DNA of 64,000 nucleotides from Coprococcus eutactus (lineage in GTDB: Bacteria; Bacillota; Clostridia; Lachnospirales; Lachnospiraceae), in assembly GCF_025149915.1 (NCBI RefSeq), contig NZ_CP102278.1, forward strand, positions 1,286,001 to 1,350,000, given 5' to 3'. The notes beneath the pieces are model-generated. The model saw nothing but the letters and a program-made list of their open reading frames with translations, was not told the DNA's origin and searched no databases. Shown piece by piece: positions 16,829 to 26,171 of this stretch. The position numbers and the translations under genes are program-made. Positions within the stretch are counted from its first letter, which is position 1. Every line of letters begins with the position of its first letter.

Positions 16829-18160
16829 ATGGATTTGTTTGAGTATATGAGAGAGAATGCATCCGAGGATGACTCTCCGCTGGCAAAGAGGATGAGACCG
16901 GTCAGCCTGGATGATGTTGTAGGACAGGAGCATATAATAGGCAAGGATAAGCTATTGTACAGAGCGATAAAGGCGGATAAGATCAGTTCACTCATATTTT
17001 ATGGACCTCCTGGGACCGGAAAGACGACACTGGCTATGGTTATAGCAAATACTACAAAGGCTGAGTTCAGACAGTTGAACGCCACAACTGCAGGTAAGAA
17101 GGATATGGAGCAGGTGGTGAATGAGGCCAGGGATATCAAGGCTATGTATGGCAAGAGAACCATATTGTTCATAGATGAGATACACAGATTTAACAAGTCC
17201 CAGCAGGATTATCTTCTTCCGTTTGTTGAGGACGGAACTGTGATACTCATAGGTGCAACGACGGAGAATCCATATTTTGAGGTGAATGGGGCTCTTATAT
17301 CCAGATCCCATATATTCCAGTTGCATCCGCTCTCAAAGGAGGATATCAAGAAGCTTATCCATAAGGCGGTCTACTCTGAAAACGGCATGGGAGCCTTTGA
17401 TGCGGATATAGATGAGGACGCGGAGGACTTCCTTTCTGATATGGCATCGGGAGATGCGAGAAATGCACTCAATGCCATAGAGCTTGGAGTTTTATCAACT
17501 GAGAGAAGTGATGATGGACGTATACATATAACCTTGCCTGTTGCCGAGGAGTGCATACAGAAGAGAGCGATAAGGTATGATAAGGATGGGGATAATCATT
17601 ATGATATAATATCTGCGTTTATAAAGAGTATGCGTGGATCAGATCCAGATGCAGCGGTATTCTATCTGGCAAAAATGCTCTACGGCGGTGAGGATATCAA
17701 GTTTATAGCCAGGAGAATTATGATTTGTGCCAGTGAGGATGTGAGCAATGCAGATCCGAATGCAATAGTGGTGGCGACCGCATGTGCCCAGGCTGTTGAA
17801 CGTATAGGCATGCCGGAGGCTCAGATAATTCTTGCCCAGGCTGCAACATATGTGGCGTGTGCTCCAAAGAGCAATTCTGCGGTAAATGCGATATTTGCAG
17901 CTATGGATGCGGTTAAAAATGAGGATACAGGACAGGTGCCAGTGTATCTGAGAGATGCACATTATGGTGGTGCGGCGAAGCTTGGACATACAGGATATAA
18001 ATATGCGCATGATTATCCAAATCACTATGTTGATCAGCAGTATCTGCCGGATAAGATTGCAGGACGTGTATTTTATGAACCTTCGGACAATGGATATGAA
18101 CGGAATATAAGGCAGTATTTTGACCGAATAAAGAATAAGAAAAACACAGAGGAAAGTTGA
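16829..18160 (+). CDS. rarA: Replication-associated recombination protein RarA (MgsA)
   Basis: A 443-residue AAA+ ATPase of the clamp-loader-like RarA/MgsA/WRNIP1 family, acting at stalled replication forks. Seen: LAKRMRPVSLDDVVGQEHI at the N-terminus, Walker A GPPGTGKT (59-66), Walker B LFIDEIHRFNKSQQD, sensor 1 GATTENPYFEV, and the C-terminal tetramerisation domain with DPDAAVFYLAKMLYGGED. AGGTGATA precedes ATG. It forms a small unit with the membrane protein that starts 7 nt after its stop. Confidence 0.93.
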   Translation: MDLFEYMRENASEDDSPLAKRMRPVSLDDVVGQEHIIGKDKLLYRAIKADKISSLIFYGPPGTGKTTLAMVIANTTKAEFRQLNATTAGKKDMEQVVNEARDIKAMYGKRTILFIDEIHRFNKSQQDYLLPFVEDGTVILIGATTENPYFEVNGALISRSHIFQLHPLSKEDIKKLIHKAVYSENGMGAFDADIDEDAEDFLSDMASGDARNALNAIELGVLSTERSDDGRIHITLPVAEECIQKRAIRYDKDGDNHYDIISAFIKSMRGSDPDAAVFYLAKMLYGGEDIKFIARRIMICASEDVSNADPNAIVVATACAQAVERIGMPEAQIILAQAATYVACAPKSNSAVNAIFAAMDAVKNEDTGQVPVYLRDAHYGGAAKLGHTGYKYAHDYPNHYVDQQYLPDKIAGRVFYEPSDNGYERNIRQYFDRIKNKKNTEES

Positions 18161-18167
18161 CAGAAAT

Positions 18168-18389
18168 ATGTTGAAGAGAATTGGAGCTATTGCACTTGTA
18201 GTTTTGCTGGTAGGAATGTATGTTGCCACATTTGTCATGGGAGTTACAGGACGTGGAAATTTCATGGGAATGATATTTCTTGATGTGGTCATACCTGTTC
18301 TGTGCTGGGGTGTATGGCTGATAGCCAGAGTCCTAAAGCGCAAGGGTGAGGAGATAAGATCTGCAGCGAACAGAGATGATGAGAATTGA
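18168..18389 (+). CDS. Small membrane protein, unknown function
   Basis: A 73-residue protein with two hydrophobic segments (about 6-27 and 34-54) separated by a short loop VTGRGNFMG, followed by a basic then acidic tail KRKGEEIRSAANRDDEN. The topology suggests both ends in the cytoplasm. It begins 7 nt after the rarA stop with only a weak ribosome site, so translation is probably coupled to rarA. I do not recognise a family. The codon pattern and the positive-inside charges support a real gene. Confidence 0.65.
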   Translation: MLKRIGAIALVVLLVGMYVATFVMGVTGRGNFMGMIFLDVVIPVLCWGVWLIARVLKRKGEEIRSAANRDDEN

Positions 18390-18463
18390 TGTATTATTGC
18401 GGGATGTTTGTGCGTAATATCAGCAGATGTAAGACGAGCAGGTGTAAGACGATTACAAAGATG

Positions 18464-18492
18464 TTGAAAAAAAACATATAATTTGATATACT
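18464..18492 (+). promoter_or_regulatory. Sigma-A promoter for the SEC-C gene
   Basis: TTGAAA (18464-18469), 17 nt and TATACT (18487-18492), about 36 nt before the start codon. Confidence 0.75.
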
Positions 18493-18528
18493 CATAAAAG
18501 TTCAAAAAATACTTAAGAGGTAGATGAG

Positions 18529-19032
18529 ATGAGTTTATTAAAAGAATGGCGTGATTACGCATATGGATTAGATGACAGAACACCGGAGGGCAAGGAGTTC
18601 TGGCTGAATTATTTTCAGGCTGAGAAGGGTGTTTATGAGAAGCTCCTTTCAAATCCGCTTGCTGATCCAGAGCATGGAACAGTTAAAGAGCTTGCTGAGA
18701 AGTATGGTCTTAGCATCCAGCATATGATAGGCTTCCTTGATGGAATAGATGACAGCCTTATGGAGTCAAACAACCTTGATGATGTAACAGAGGATTCAGA
18801 GGTCAAGCTTGCCATTGACTATGAGAAGCTTTACATGAATATGGTTGAGTGCAACGCTGAATGGCTCTATACTCTGCCACAGTGGGATGGAATATTCCCT
18901 AAGGAGAAGAGAGATGAGCTTTATAAGATCCAGAAATCATCAAAGACGATCATAAAGGCTCCAAAGGTTGGAAGAAATGATCCATGTCCATGCGGTAGCG
19001 GTCTCAAGTACAAAAAGTGCTGCGGAAAGTAA
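18529..19032 (+). CDS. SEC-C motif protein
   Basis: A 167-residue cytoplasmic protein. The last 22 residues are a SEC-C zinc-binding motif ([19 protein letters not shown]), as found at the end of SecA. The preceding 140 residues are helical and acidic, with [23 protein letters not shown] and [10 protein letters not shown]; this architecture recurs in Lachnospiraceae proteins of unknown role. The SEC-C finger in SecA binds ribosomes and SecB, so an association with ribosomes or nascent chains is possible (inference). AGAGGTAGATGAG precedes ATG. Codon usage is biased like a well expressed gene. Confidence 0.85.
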   Translation: MSLLKEWRDYAYGLDDRTPEGKEFWLNYFQAEKGVYEKLLSNPLADPEHGTVKELAEKYGLSIQHMIGFLDGIDDSLMESNNLDDVTEDSEVKLAIDYEKLYMNMVECNAEWLYTLPQWDGIFPKEKRDELYKIQKSSKTIIKAPKVGRNDPCPCGSGLKYKKCCGK

Positions 19033-19069
19033 ATTCGAAAAGCAAATTCGAAAAGCAAATTCAGAAAGT
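19031..19069. repeat. 13-bp tandem repeat after the SEC-C gene
   Basis: AAATTCGAAAAGC occurs twice exactly (19031-19043, 19044-19056) and a third time imperfectly (19057-19069), beginning inside the stop codon. Confidence 0.85.
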
Positions 19070-19091
19070 GGTTCGAAAAATAAGGCAACTG

Positions 19092-19130
19092 ATAAGGCGG
19101 TTAAAGTGTGATCTTTAACCGCCTTATTAT
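19092..19130 (+). terminator. Terminator after the SEC-C gene
   Basis: A perfect 15-bp stem (19092-19106 with 19113-19127) with a 6-nt loop. The T run is short (TTATTAT is within the stem end), but the stem is very stable. Confidence 0.75.
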
Positions 19131-19196
19131 GTGAAGTTATACTAATGTCGATGATCAAAAATGTAAATTATGTAGAAATAGCGGGAGGTGATACTA

Positions 19197-21200
19197 GTGG
19201 AATTTAATGAATCTCAGAAAATTGCTATAGAACATGGGGGTGGTCCCATGCTGCTTCTAGCAGGACCGGGCTCAGGAAAGACCACAGTGCTTATCCATAG
19301 AATAAAGTATATGATACAGCATCATGGCATAAGACCTGAACATATACTTGTCATCACCTTCACAAAGGCGGCAGCGAATGAGATGAAAATCAGGTTTAGG
19401 AATCTCTGTCCGGAGGTCGGCAGCGTGACGTTTGGAACATTCCATTCTGTATTCTTCTGGATACTTAGAAATGCCTATAATTATACTGGAACGGATATCA
19501 TCACGGATGCTGAAAAATACGGAGCAGTCAGGGATAGCATAGAAAGACACGGATTCAGATATGACAGTCAGGAGGACTTTGCCAGAAATGTTCTGGGGGA
19601 GATTGGATGTGTGAAAAGCGAAATGTGTGATCTGAAATCGTATGAGAGCACGACTATGAAAACAGATGATTTCCGGGTGGTATATGATGATTATGAGAAT
19701 TTTCTTCGCTACAGGGGAAAGATTGATTTTGATGACATGCTCGTATTTACGTATGAACTTCTTTCCCAGAGGCAGGATATACTGGATATGTGGAGAAACA
19801 GATTCCAATATATCCTCATAGATGAGTTTCAGGACATCAACACAATACAGTATGATACGGTAAAACTGCTGGCAAAAGAACGAAATAATATATTTGCTGT
19901 GGGCGATGATGACCAGTCTATATACGGCTTCAGAGGGGCGGCTCCTGCGATAATGAAGCGGTTTCCAAAGGATTTCCCTGGAACGAAGATAGAGTATCTG
20001 AATATGAATTACAGGTGCAGCTATGATGTAGTGGAGTGTTCAAAGAGAATAATAAAGAACAATACAGATCGTTACGATAAGAATCTTCAGTCGGCATTTG
20101 CGCCGGGAGAGAGCGACAGGGTACATATTGTGAAGGTAAAGGATGGAACAGAGCAGAACCGCAAGATCGTGGATAAGATCAGAGAACTGAATTCTGCGGG
20201 AATACCATACTCAGATATTGCGGTCATATTCAGGACGAACACTGAGCCAAGGGCGCTCTCGTCAAAACTCATGGAAAATGGAATACCGTTTTCTATGAAG
20301 GACAGTATCCCAAATATATTTACACATTTCCTTGCAGAAAATATATTTGACTATATAAAGCTTGCAAGGGGCTGCAGAGAGAGACGGGTACTGCTGAGGG
20401 TTATCAATAAGCCTAACAGGTATATAAGCCGTGATGCTTTGGATTCATCGCAGGTGGACTTTGAGATGCTTAGACAATATTATAAGGACAAATACCGCAT
20501 AGTTAACAATATAAATGTCCTTGAAAACGATCTCGAGAGGATTAGCAGGCTTGCACCGTATGCTGCGGTGAATTATATCAGAAAAGCTGTGGGGCTTGAG
20601 GCTTATGTGCGTGAATATGCAGAGTACAGAGGTGTGAGCGCCGATGATTATATGGATGTGCTAGACGAGATACAGGAAAGTGCCAGAGATTTTCTTAGTA
20701 TGGATGGGTGGCTTGAGTATATAGACAGATATACCGCGGAGCTTGCAGAGAAGAACAGGACCGGTTCCATGATACCGGATTCCGTGACGCTCACCACCAT
20801 GCATTCGGCAAAGGGACTAGAGTATGCGTATGTATTTATAATGGACGCAGCTGAGGGGATGACGCCTCACAGAAAGTCTGTGGATAATGACAACATAGAG
20901 GAAGAACGTAGGCTGTTTTATGTGGCAGTCACTAGGGCAAAATACGGGCTTTACATATATGTTCCCCAGAAGATATTTGGAAAGAATATGAATGTGTCAA
21001 GATTTGTCCAGGAAATGCTTGTGGACAGAGATCTCATCAGGGTTGGAAATAAGATAGTTCACAAGAGATACGGACAGGGAGTTATAACGTATGTGGATGA
21101 AAAAAAACTGTGCGTATATTTTGAGAAAAACGGAGAGACTAAGACACTCAGCCTCGAATATACAATAAGCAATGAGCTGATAGAAAACGTACAGAGATAA
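19197..21200 (+). CDS. UvrD/Rep-type ATP-dependent DNA helicase
   Basis: A 667-residue superfamily 1A 3'-5' helicase. Seen: Q motif FNESQKIAIEH, Walker A AGPGSGKTT (22-30), motif Ia TFTKAAANEM, Walker B DEFQDIN from residue 209, motif III GDDDQSIYGFRGA, motif V TMHSAKGLEYAYVF and motif VI VAVTRAKYGLYIY. It is shorter than PcrA/UvrD (about 720-750), with a small 2B domain, and its last 55 residues (VGNKIVHKRYGQGVI...) resemble the Tudor-like C-terminus of PcrA, which binds RNA polymerase. Start: GTG 19197 with GGAGG at 19184-19188; GTG 19188 overlaps that site. Confidence 0.92.
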   Translation: MEFNESQKIAIEHGGGPMLLLAGPGSGKTTVLIHRIKYMIQHHGIRPEHILVITFTKAAANEMKIRFRNLCPEVGSVTFGTFHSVFFWILRNAYNYTGTDIITDAEKYGAVRDSIERHGFRYDSQEDFARNVLGEIGCVKSEMCDLKSYESTTMKTDDFRVVYDDYENFLRYRGKIDFDDMLVFTYELLSQRQDILDMWRNRFQYILIDEFQDINTIQYDTVKLLAKERNNIFAVGDDDQSIYGFRGAAPAIMKRFPKDFPGTKIEYLNMNYRCSYDVVECSKRIIKNNTDRYDKNLQSAFAPGESDRVHIVKVKDGTEQNRKIVDKIRELNSAGIPYSDIAVIFRTNTEPRALSSKLMENGIPFSMKDSIPNIFTHFLAENIFDYIKLARGCRERRVLLRVINKPNRYISRDALDSSQVDFEMLRQYYKDKYRIVNNINVLENDLERISRLAPYAAVNYIRKAVGLEAYVREYAEYRGVSADDYMDVLDEIQESARDFLSMDGWLEYIDRYTAELAEKNRTGSMIPDSVTLTTMHSAKGLEYAYVFIMDAAEGMTPHRKSVDNDNIEEERRLFYVAVTRAKYGLYIYVPQKIFGKNMNVSRFVQEMLVDRDLIRVGNKIVHKRYGQGVITYVDEKKLCVYFEKNGETKTLSLEYTISNELIENVQR

Positions 21201-21228
21201 GAATATGTGCAAAGGTCAGACGGATAAA

Positions 21229-21267
21229 ATATGACAGACAAATATGATAGAAAAATATGACAGATAA
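21229..21267. repeat. 13-bp tandem repeat after the helicase gene
   Basis: Three consecutive 13-nt units (ATATGACAGACAA, ATATGATAGAAAA, ATATGACAGATAA) lie 28 nt after the helicase stop. The rest of the gap to 21396 holds nothing I recognise. Confidence 0.75.
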
Positions 21268-21396
21268 AGTATATGAAAATTAGAGGTTGATGGCATCTTC
21301 GACAGACAAAAAGATTAGATGCTGGATATATCCTGATCAGATCCCGGTGCCTGTTGGAGATGCTATCACGGTTAATATTGCTTCATTAGGTCAGAC

Positions 21397-21696
21397 TCAG
21401 TCTTCCGAATTGAATTCAAGATCGTCGAGTATCTCGTCGAGGACATCGGCAACCTTGTTGAATTCATCCTCATCTGTGATCTCGCAGAGTTCCACGTCAT
21501 CTCCGTTTTCGGAGTATCTGTAAACCAGAATATCGGAATCCTCATCGCCCTCCGGCAGGAGAGCCACATAAGATATATCTTCCACATCAAAATGAGCTAT
21601 TACCTCACAGCTGCATGAGGTGCCGTCTTCGTAGGTTATATCGATCATCTCGATGTCGTCCATGTCGCTTGGAAAGTCGTTTTTTGTGTTTGCCAT
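21397..21696 (-). CDS. DUF1292 family protein
   Basis: A 99-residue very acidic protein of the DUF1292 (YrzB-like) family, function unknown. The core IDITYEDGTSCSCEVIAHFDVEDISYVALLPE is the family pattern, followed by an acidic C-terminus ending EDEFNKVADVLDEILDDLEF. No membrane segment. The ribosome site AAGGAG lies 8 nt before ATG. In Firmicutes DUF1292 genes often follow yrrK/yrzL; here the gene stands alone, convergent with the helicase and divergent from glgA. Confidence 0.85.
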   Translation of the reverse strand: MANTKNDFPSDMDDIEMIDITYEDGTSCSCEVIAHFDVEDISYVALLPEGDEDSDILVYRYSENGDDVELCEITDEDEFNKVADVLDEILDDLEFNSED

Positions 21697-21754
21697 GTCA
21701 AATCTCCTTTGTTTTTTTATATCATAAAATTAACGGACACACTTGTCAACTTTA

Positions 21755-21783
21755 TTGAATTATAGGAGCCCATGTGGTATAAT
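21755..21783 (+). promoter_or_regulatory. Sigma-A promoter for glgA
   Basis: TTGAAT (21755-21760), 17 nt and TATAAT (21778-21783), about 75 nt before glgA. Confidence 0.75.
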
Positions 21784-21860
21784 ATCAACATATTTGCGTG
21801 GGCGGAAGGAGACTGCCGAGCGTGGGTTCAGAGCTTAGATGTTATGGAGGGTTTTGTTAG

Positions 21861-23297
21861 ATGAAGAAAGTTGCATATGTAGCGTCAGAGTGTGTGCCAT
21901 TTATAAAGACAGGTGGACTTGCGGATGTTGTTGGAACACTTCCAAAGATATTTGACAGGAATGAATATGACGTGAGAGTTATTATGCCGAATTATCTCTG
22001 TATACCGAATAAGTACAGAGAGAAGATGCAGTATATAACCCATTTTTATATGGATATCGGATATAAGAATGATTATGTAGGAGTTATGTACCTTGAGTAT
22101 GAGGGCGTGAAGGTTTACTTTATTGACAATGAGTATTATTTCAATGGACCAACGCCTTACGGTGATGTAAAGTGGGATATTGAAAAGTTCTGTTATTTCT
22201 CAAAGGCAGCACTGTCGATACTGCCTTCGATAGGGTTCCAGCCGGATATCATCCACTGTCATGACTGGCAGGCAGGTCTAGTTCCAGTATATCTCAAGAC
22301 GCTATTTGCCGGTGATCTGTTCTATACAAGCATGAAGTCGGTTATGACAATACATAACCTGCAGTTCCAGGGCAAGTGGGATATCAAGACTATTCAGGAA
22401 TATTCAGGACTTCCTGATTATGTATTTACACCGGATAAGCTTGAGGTTCAGAAAGATGCAGCTATGTTAAAAGGAGGGCTTGTGTATGCTGATAAGATAA
22501 CTACGGTCAGCAACACCTATGCAAAGGAGATACAGACTCCATATTATGGAGAGGGACTTGACGGACTCTTAAGTGCAAGATGGCAGTCGCTGTGGGGAAT
22601 TGTTAACGGTATAGATTACGAGGTTTGGAATCCTGCCACGGATCCACAGATATACAAGAACTACAGTGTTGACAACTTTAGGGAACTCAAGAAGATCAAC
22701 AAGATAGAGCTTCAGAAGGAATGTGGACTCCCACAGGATGAGAATCAGTTTGTCATTGGTATAATATCAAGACTTACCGACCAGAAGGGACTTGATCTCG
22801 TTGACAGGATCATGAATGATATATGCTGTGACGGCGTACAGTTCATAGTCCTTGGAACCGGTGATGTCAGATATGAGAATATGTTCAGATACTATCAGGG
22901 TATACACCCTGCAAAGGTATCGGCTAATATCTATTATTCAGATGAGAGGTCACATAAGATGTATGCTGGATGTGATGTTATGCTGGTGCCTTCGAGATTT
23001 GAGCCTTGCGGACTTACACAGCTTATGGCACTCAGATACGGAACAGTTCCAGTTGTGCGTGAGACAGGCGGTCTTGCAGACACAGTTGAGGCGTACAATC
23101 AGTTTGAGGGAACAGGAACAGGATTTTCATTTGCAAACTATGATCCTTATGAACTTCTCAATGCTATCAATTATGCAAAGGAAGTTTATTATAACAACAA
23201 AGAGGCTTGGTATTATATACAGGAGCGTGGCATGAGGCAGGATTATTCATGGTACAACTCAGCGAATATATACAAGGATTTATATAATTCATTATAA
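21861..23297 (+). CDS. glgA: Glycogen synthase (ADP-glucose)
   Basis: A 478-residue GT5 family bacterial starch/glycogen synthase, elongating alpha-1,4-glucan from ADP-glucose. Seen: the ADP-glucose motif KTGGL at 16-20, HCHDWQAGLVP, the C-terminal GT-B domain with RLTDQKGLDL, and the retaining-enzyme motif PSRFEPCGLTQLMALRYG with its catalytic Glu. Length is normal. TGGAGGG precedes ATG. It is a single gene with its own promoter and terminator; no glgB, glgC or glgP lies near, so it is separated from any glycogen operon. Confidence 0.95.
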   Translation: MKKVAYVASECVPFIKTGGLADVVGTLPKIFDRNEYDVRVIMPNYLCIPNKYREKMQYITHFYMDIGYKNDYVGVMYLEYEGVKVYFIDNEYYFNGPTPYGDVKWDIEKFCYFSKAALSILPSIGFQPDIIHCHDWQAGLVPVYLKTLFAGDLFYTSMKSVMTIHNLQFQGKWDIKTIQEYSGLPDYVFTPDKLEVQKDAAMLKGGLVYADKITTVSNTYAKEIQTPYYGEGLDGLLSARWQSLWGIVNGIDYEVWNPATDPQIYKNYSVDNFRELKKINKIELQKECGLPQDENQFVIGIISRLTDQKGLDLVDRIMNDICCDGVQFIVLGTGDVRYENMFRYYQGIHPAKVSANIYYSDERSHKMYAGCDVMLVPSRFEPCGLTQLMALRYGTVPVVRETGGLADTVEAYNQFEGTGTGFSFANYDPYELLNAINYAKEVYYNNKEAWYYIQERGMRQDYSWYNSANIYKDLYNSL

Positions 23298-23307
23298 GAA
23301 TATACGG

Positions 23308-23340
23308 GGCAGAGAATGATTTGCATTTTCTGCCTTTTTT
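23308..23340 (+). terminator. Terminator after glgA
   Basis: GGCAGAGAATG and CATTTTCTGCC pair (11 bp, one wobble) around a short loop, then six T. The rqcH start codon follows within 20 nt. Confidence 0.9.
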
Positions 23341-23359
23341 CAGGACAGGAGAGACATGT

Positions 23360-25117
23360 ATGGCTTTTGACGGAATAGTAATATCCAATGTGGTTAGAGA
23401 TATGAAAGAGAAGCTTGTGGATGGCAGGATATACAAGATATACCAGCCGGAAAAGGATGAGCTTAATATTGTTATCAAAAACAATAGGGAGAATTACAGA
23501 CTTCTGATATCGGCGGATGCCAGTCTTCCGCTTATATATTTTCAGCAGTCGGCAAAGGAAAACCCTATGACTGCACCAAATTTCTGCATGTTGCTCAGAA
23601 AACATATCAACAATGGCAGGATAGTGGATATTTATCAGCCGGGGTTCGAGCGTATAGTTGTTATCGTGATAGAGCATCTGGATGAGATGGGAGATCTCAA
23701 GCGTAAGAAGCTTATCACTGAGATAATGGGTAAGCACAGCAATATAATATTTGCAACTGATGACGATATTATAATAGACAGTATAAAGCACATCTCACAT
23801 ATGATAAGTTCCGTTAGAGAGGTGCTTCCGGGAAGAACTTATGAATATCCTCCGGCTGGCGGAAAGGTGTCTCCTCTTGAGATCACAGAGGAGAATTTCA
23901 GAGAACGGGTAAAAGAGAGCCCAGTAAATATAATAAAGGCGATATATCAGAACATAACAGGATTTTCTCCTGTGGCAGCAGCCGAGATATGTTACAGGGC
24001 AGGCCTGGACGGCAATGCGTCAACGGCAAGTCTCAGTGAGGGTGATATGGATTCTCTGTACAGTTCGTTTGCTGGGGTTGTCTCAGATATAAAGTCAGGA
24101 AATTATGTGCCACAGATAGTGATTGACGGATATACACCTGTTGAGTTTTCTTCGATAGAGATGACGATGTATGTGGACAAGATGATTGAATACCGCGAAA
24201 ACATATCACAGGTGCTGGATGAGTATTTCTATAGGAAGAGTGCTGTGACGAGAATCAGACAAAAGTCTGCAGATCTAAGAAAGATAGTTTCAAATGCCAT
24301 AGAGAGGACCAGCAAGAAATATGATCTTCAGCTTAAGCAGCTGAAAGATACAGAATCCAGAGAAAAGTATCGTATCTATGGAGAACTGATTAACACATAC
24401 GGCTATGGTATTGAGCCGGGGACGGAGAGCTTTGAGGCACTCAACTATTACACGGATGAGATGGTGAAGATCCCACTGGACAAGACAATATCCGTTATGG
24501 ATAACTCCAAGAGATACTTCGCCAAGTACAACAAGCTTAAGAGGACATATGATGCTCTGGCGGCTCTGACGGTGGAGACCAAGGAGGAGCTGGATCATCT
24601 GATATCTGTACAGACATTTCTGGATATGGCCATAGATGAGAACTCTCTGACACAGGTGAAGGAGGAGCTTGTGGCCTGCGGATATATAAAGGGGCACTAT
24701 GGCAGAAATGGCGACAGGAAAGGCGATAGGAAGGCTGTAAAGGCAAAACCTCTGCATTACATATCGAGAGATGGATTCCATATGTATGTTGGAAAGAACA
24801 ATATACAGAATGATGAACTTACATTTAAACTTGCAAACGGCGGGGATATGTGGTTTCATGCAAAAAAGATGCCGGGTTCACATGTGGTAGTAAGGCTTGA
24901 GGGTGCGGGAGAACTGCCGGATTCGACATATGAGGAAGCAGCCAGACTTGCGGCATATTACTCATCGGGCAGAACGGCGCCAAAGGTCGAGATCGATTAT
25001 ACAGAGAGAAGAAATATAAAAAAGCCGACTGGGGCTAAGCCGGGATTTGTCATATACCATACAAATTATTCTATGATAGCTGAGCCGCAGATAGCAGGCA
25101 TAAAAGAGCTTGTCTGA
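23360..25117 (+). CDS. rqcH: Ribosome quality control protein RqcH (NFACT family)
   Basis: A 585-residue NFACT protein (formerly called fibronectin-binding protein FbpA), the bacterial Rqc2/NEMF homolog. RqcH binds 50S subunits with a stalled peptidyl-tRNA and directs alanine tailing of the chain for degradation. Seen: NFACT-N start MAFDGIVISNVVRDM with GRIYKIYQPEKDE; a central coiled coil (about 290-430); and NFACT-R with FHMYVGKNNIQND, DMWFHAKKMPGSHVVVR and IDYTERRNIKKPTGAKPG. ATG 23360 is the family start; the 13 codons upstream overlap the glgA terminator. The surrounding Clp and Lon genes are the kind of proteases that clear its products. Confidence 0.93.
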   Translation: MAFDGIVISNVVRDMKEKLVDGRIYKIYQPEKDELNIVIKNNRENYRLLISADASLPLIYFQQSAKENPMTAPNFCMLLRKHINNGRIVDIYQPGFERIVVIVIEHLDEMGDLKRKKLITEIMGKHSNIIFATDDDIIIDSIKHISHMISSVREVLPGRTYEYPPAGGKVSPLEITEENFRERVKESPVNIIKAIYQNITGFSPVAAAEICYRAGLDGNASTASLSEGDMDSLYSSFAGVVSDIKSGNYVPQIVIDGYTPVEFSSIEMTMYVDKMIEYRENISQVLDEYFYRKSAVTRIRQKSADLRKIVSNAIERTSKKYDLQLKQLKDTESREKYRIYGELINTYGYGIEPGTESFEALNYYTDEMVKIPLDKTISVMDNSKRYFAKYNKLKRTYDALAALTVETKEELDHLISVQTFLDMAIDENSLTQVKEELVACGYIKGHYGRNGDRKGDRKAVKAKPLHYISRDGFHMYVGKNNIQNDELTFKLANGGDMWFHAKKMPGSHVVVRLEGAGELPDSTYEEAARLAAYYSSGRTAPKVEIDYTERRNIKKPTGAKPGFVIYHTNYSMIAEPQIAGIKELV

Positions 25118-25176
25118 TTCATGCGTGGCGAAGACATGACAATAATAAATTACAAGAAACAATAATCAAGAAAAAA

Positions 25177-25205
25177 TTGATTTTTACAGCTGCATGACGT
25201 ATAAT
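25177..25205 (+). promoter_or_regulatory. Sigma-A promoter for the yicC-to-thiN operon
   Basis: TTGATT (25177-25182), 17 nt and TATAAT (25200-25205), 60 nt before yicC. Confidence 0.75.
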
Positions 25206-25264
25206 ATAATATCTGTTGCCAGATATTATCATATTGTCGGTATGCAGAGTTATAGGAGATATAT

Positions 25265-26143
25265 ATGATAAACAGCATGACAGGTTTTGGACGTAGCGAA
25301 AAGGTTACGGATGCATATAAGATAGTCGTTGAGATGAAGTCGGTAAATCACAGATTCTGTGATATAAACATAAAGCTTCCAAAGAAGATAAGTTTTTTTG
25401 AGACATCGATAAGAACCTATCTCAAAAAGTATATCGAGAGAGGAAAGATTGATGTATTCATTACATATGAGGACTATTCGGATGACAATGTCAAACTTAA
25501 ATATAACAAGGATGTTGCAGAGAAATACATGAGCTATTTCTGCAAGATGGCGGAAGATTTTGGCATAACCAACGATGTGACACCGGCAGTGCTTGGCGGA
25601 TTTCCTGATGTGTTCACGGTTGAGGAACAAGAAGTGGATAAGGATGAGCTGTGGAAAGTTCTTGAAATGTCACTGGACGAGGCGGCAGAGATGTTTGTTG
25701 CATCGAGACAGACGGAGGGTGAGAATCTCAGGAGGGATCTCCTCGATAAGCTAGACGAGATGACTGGAGCGGTGGACTATATAGAAAAGGTGTCACCGGA
25801 ACTTATAGAGGAATACAGACGTAAGCTTACAGACAAGATAACAGAGGTGATTGCAGGACCGGTCATCGATGAGAACAGGATAGCTACAGAGGTCGTAATT
25901 TATGCTGATAAGATATGTGTTGACGAGGAGACCGTGAGACTTAAGAGTCACATCGACAGCACAAGAAAAATCCTTGAGGTCGGAGGCTGCGTTGGAAGAA
26001 AGCTTGATTTTATAGCGCAGGAGATGAACAGAGAGGCAAATACGATACTGTCGAAGGCGAATTCCCTTGATGTATCGGACAAAGCTATACAGCTTAAGAC
26101 TGACATAGAGAAAGTAAGAGAGCAGATACAGAATCTTGAATAA
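25265..26143 (+). CDS. yicC: YicC/YloC family endoribonuclease
   Basis: A 292-residue protein of the YicC family, shown in E. coli and Bacillus to be an endoribonuclease active on small RNA and mRNA. Seen: the N-terminal signature SMTGFGR, SVNHRFCDINIKLP, and the C-terminal DUF1732 block with GGCVGRKLDFIAQEMNREANTILSKA. TATAGGAGAT precedes ATG. In Bacillus the following gene is remA (DUF370); here gmk follows after 28 nt and no remA is present. Confidence 0.92.
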   Translation: MINSMTGFGRSEKVTDAYKIVVEMKSVNHRFCDINIKLPKKISFFETSIRTYLKKYIERGKIDVFITYEDYSDDNVKLKYNKDVAEKYMSYFCKMAEDFGITNDVTPAVLGGFPDVFTVEEQEVDKDELWKVLEMSLDEAAEMFVASRQTEGENLRRDLLDKLDEMTGAVDYIEKVSPELIEEYRRKLTDKITEVIAGPVIDENRIATEVVIYADKICVDEETVRLKSHIDSTRKILEVGGCVGRKLDFIAQEMNREANTILSKANSLDVSDKAIQLKTDIEKVREQIQNLE

Positions 26144-26171
26144 AATTTTGCAGTAAACAGAGGTATTGATC

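Noticed and set aside
21287..21523. 78-codon plus-strand ORF
   Set aside because: It is antisense to DUF1292 and Ser-rich from the complement of Asp/Glu codons; no ribosome site.
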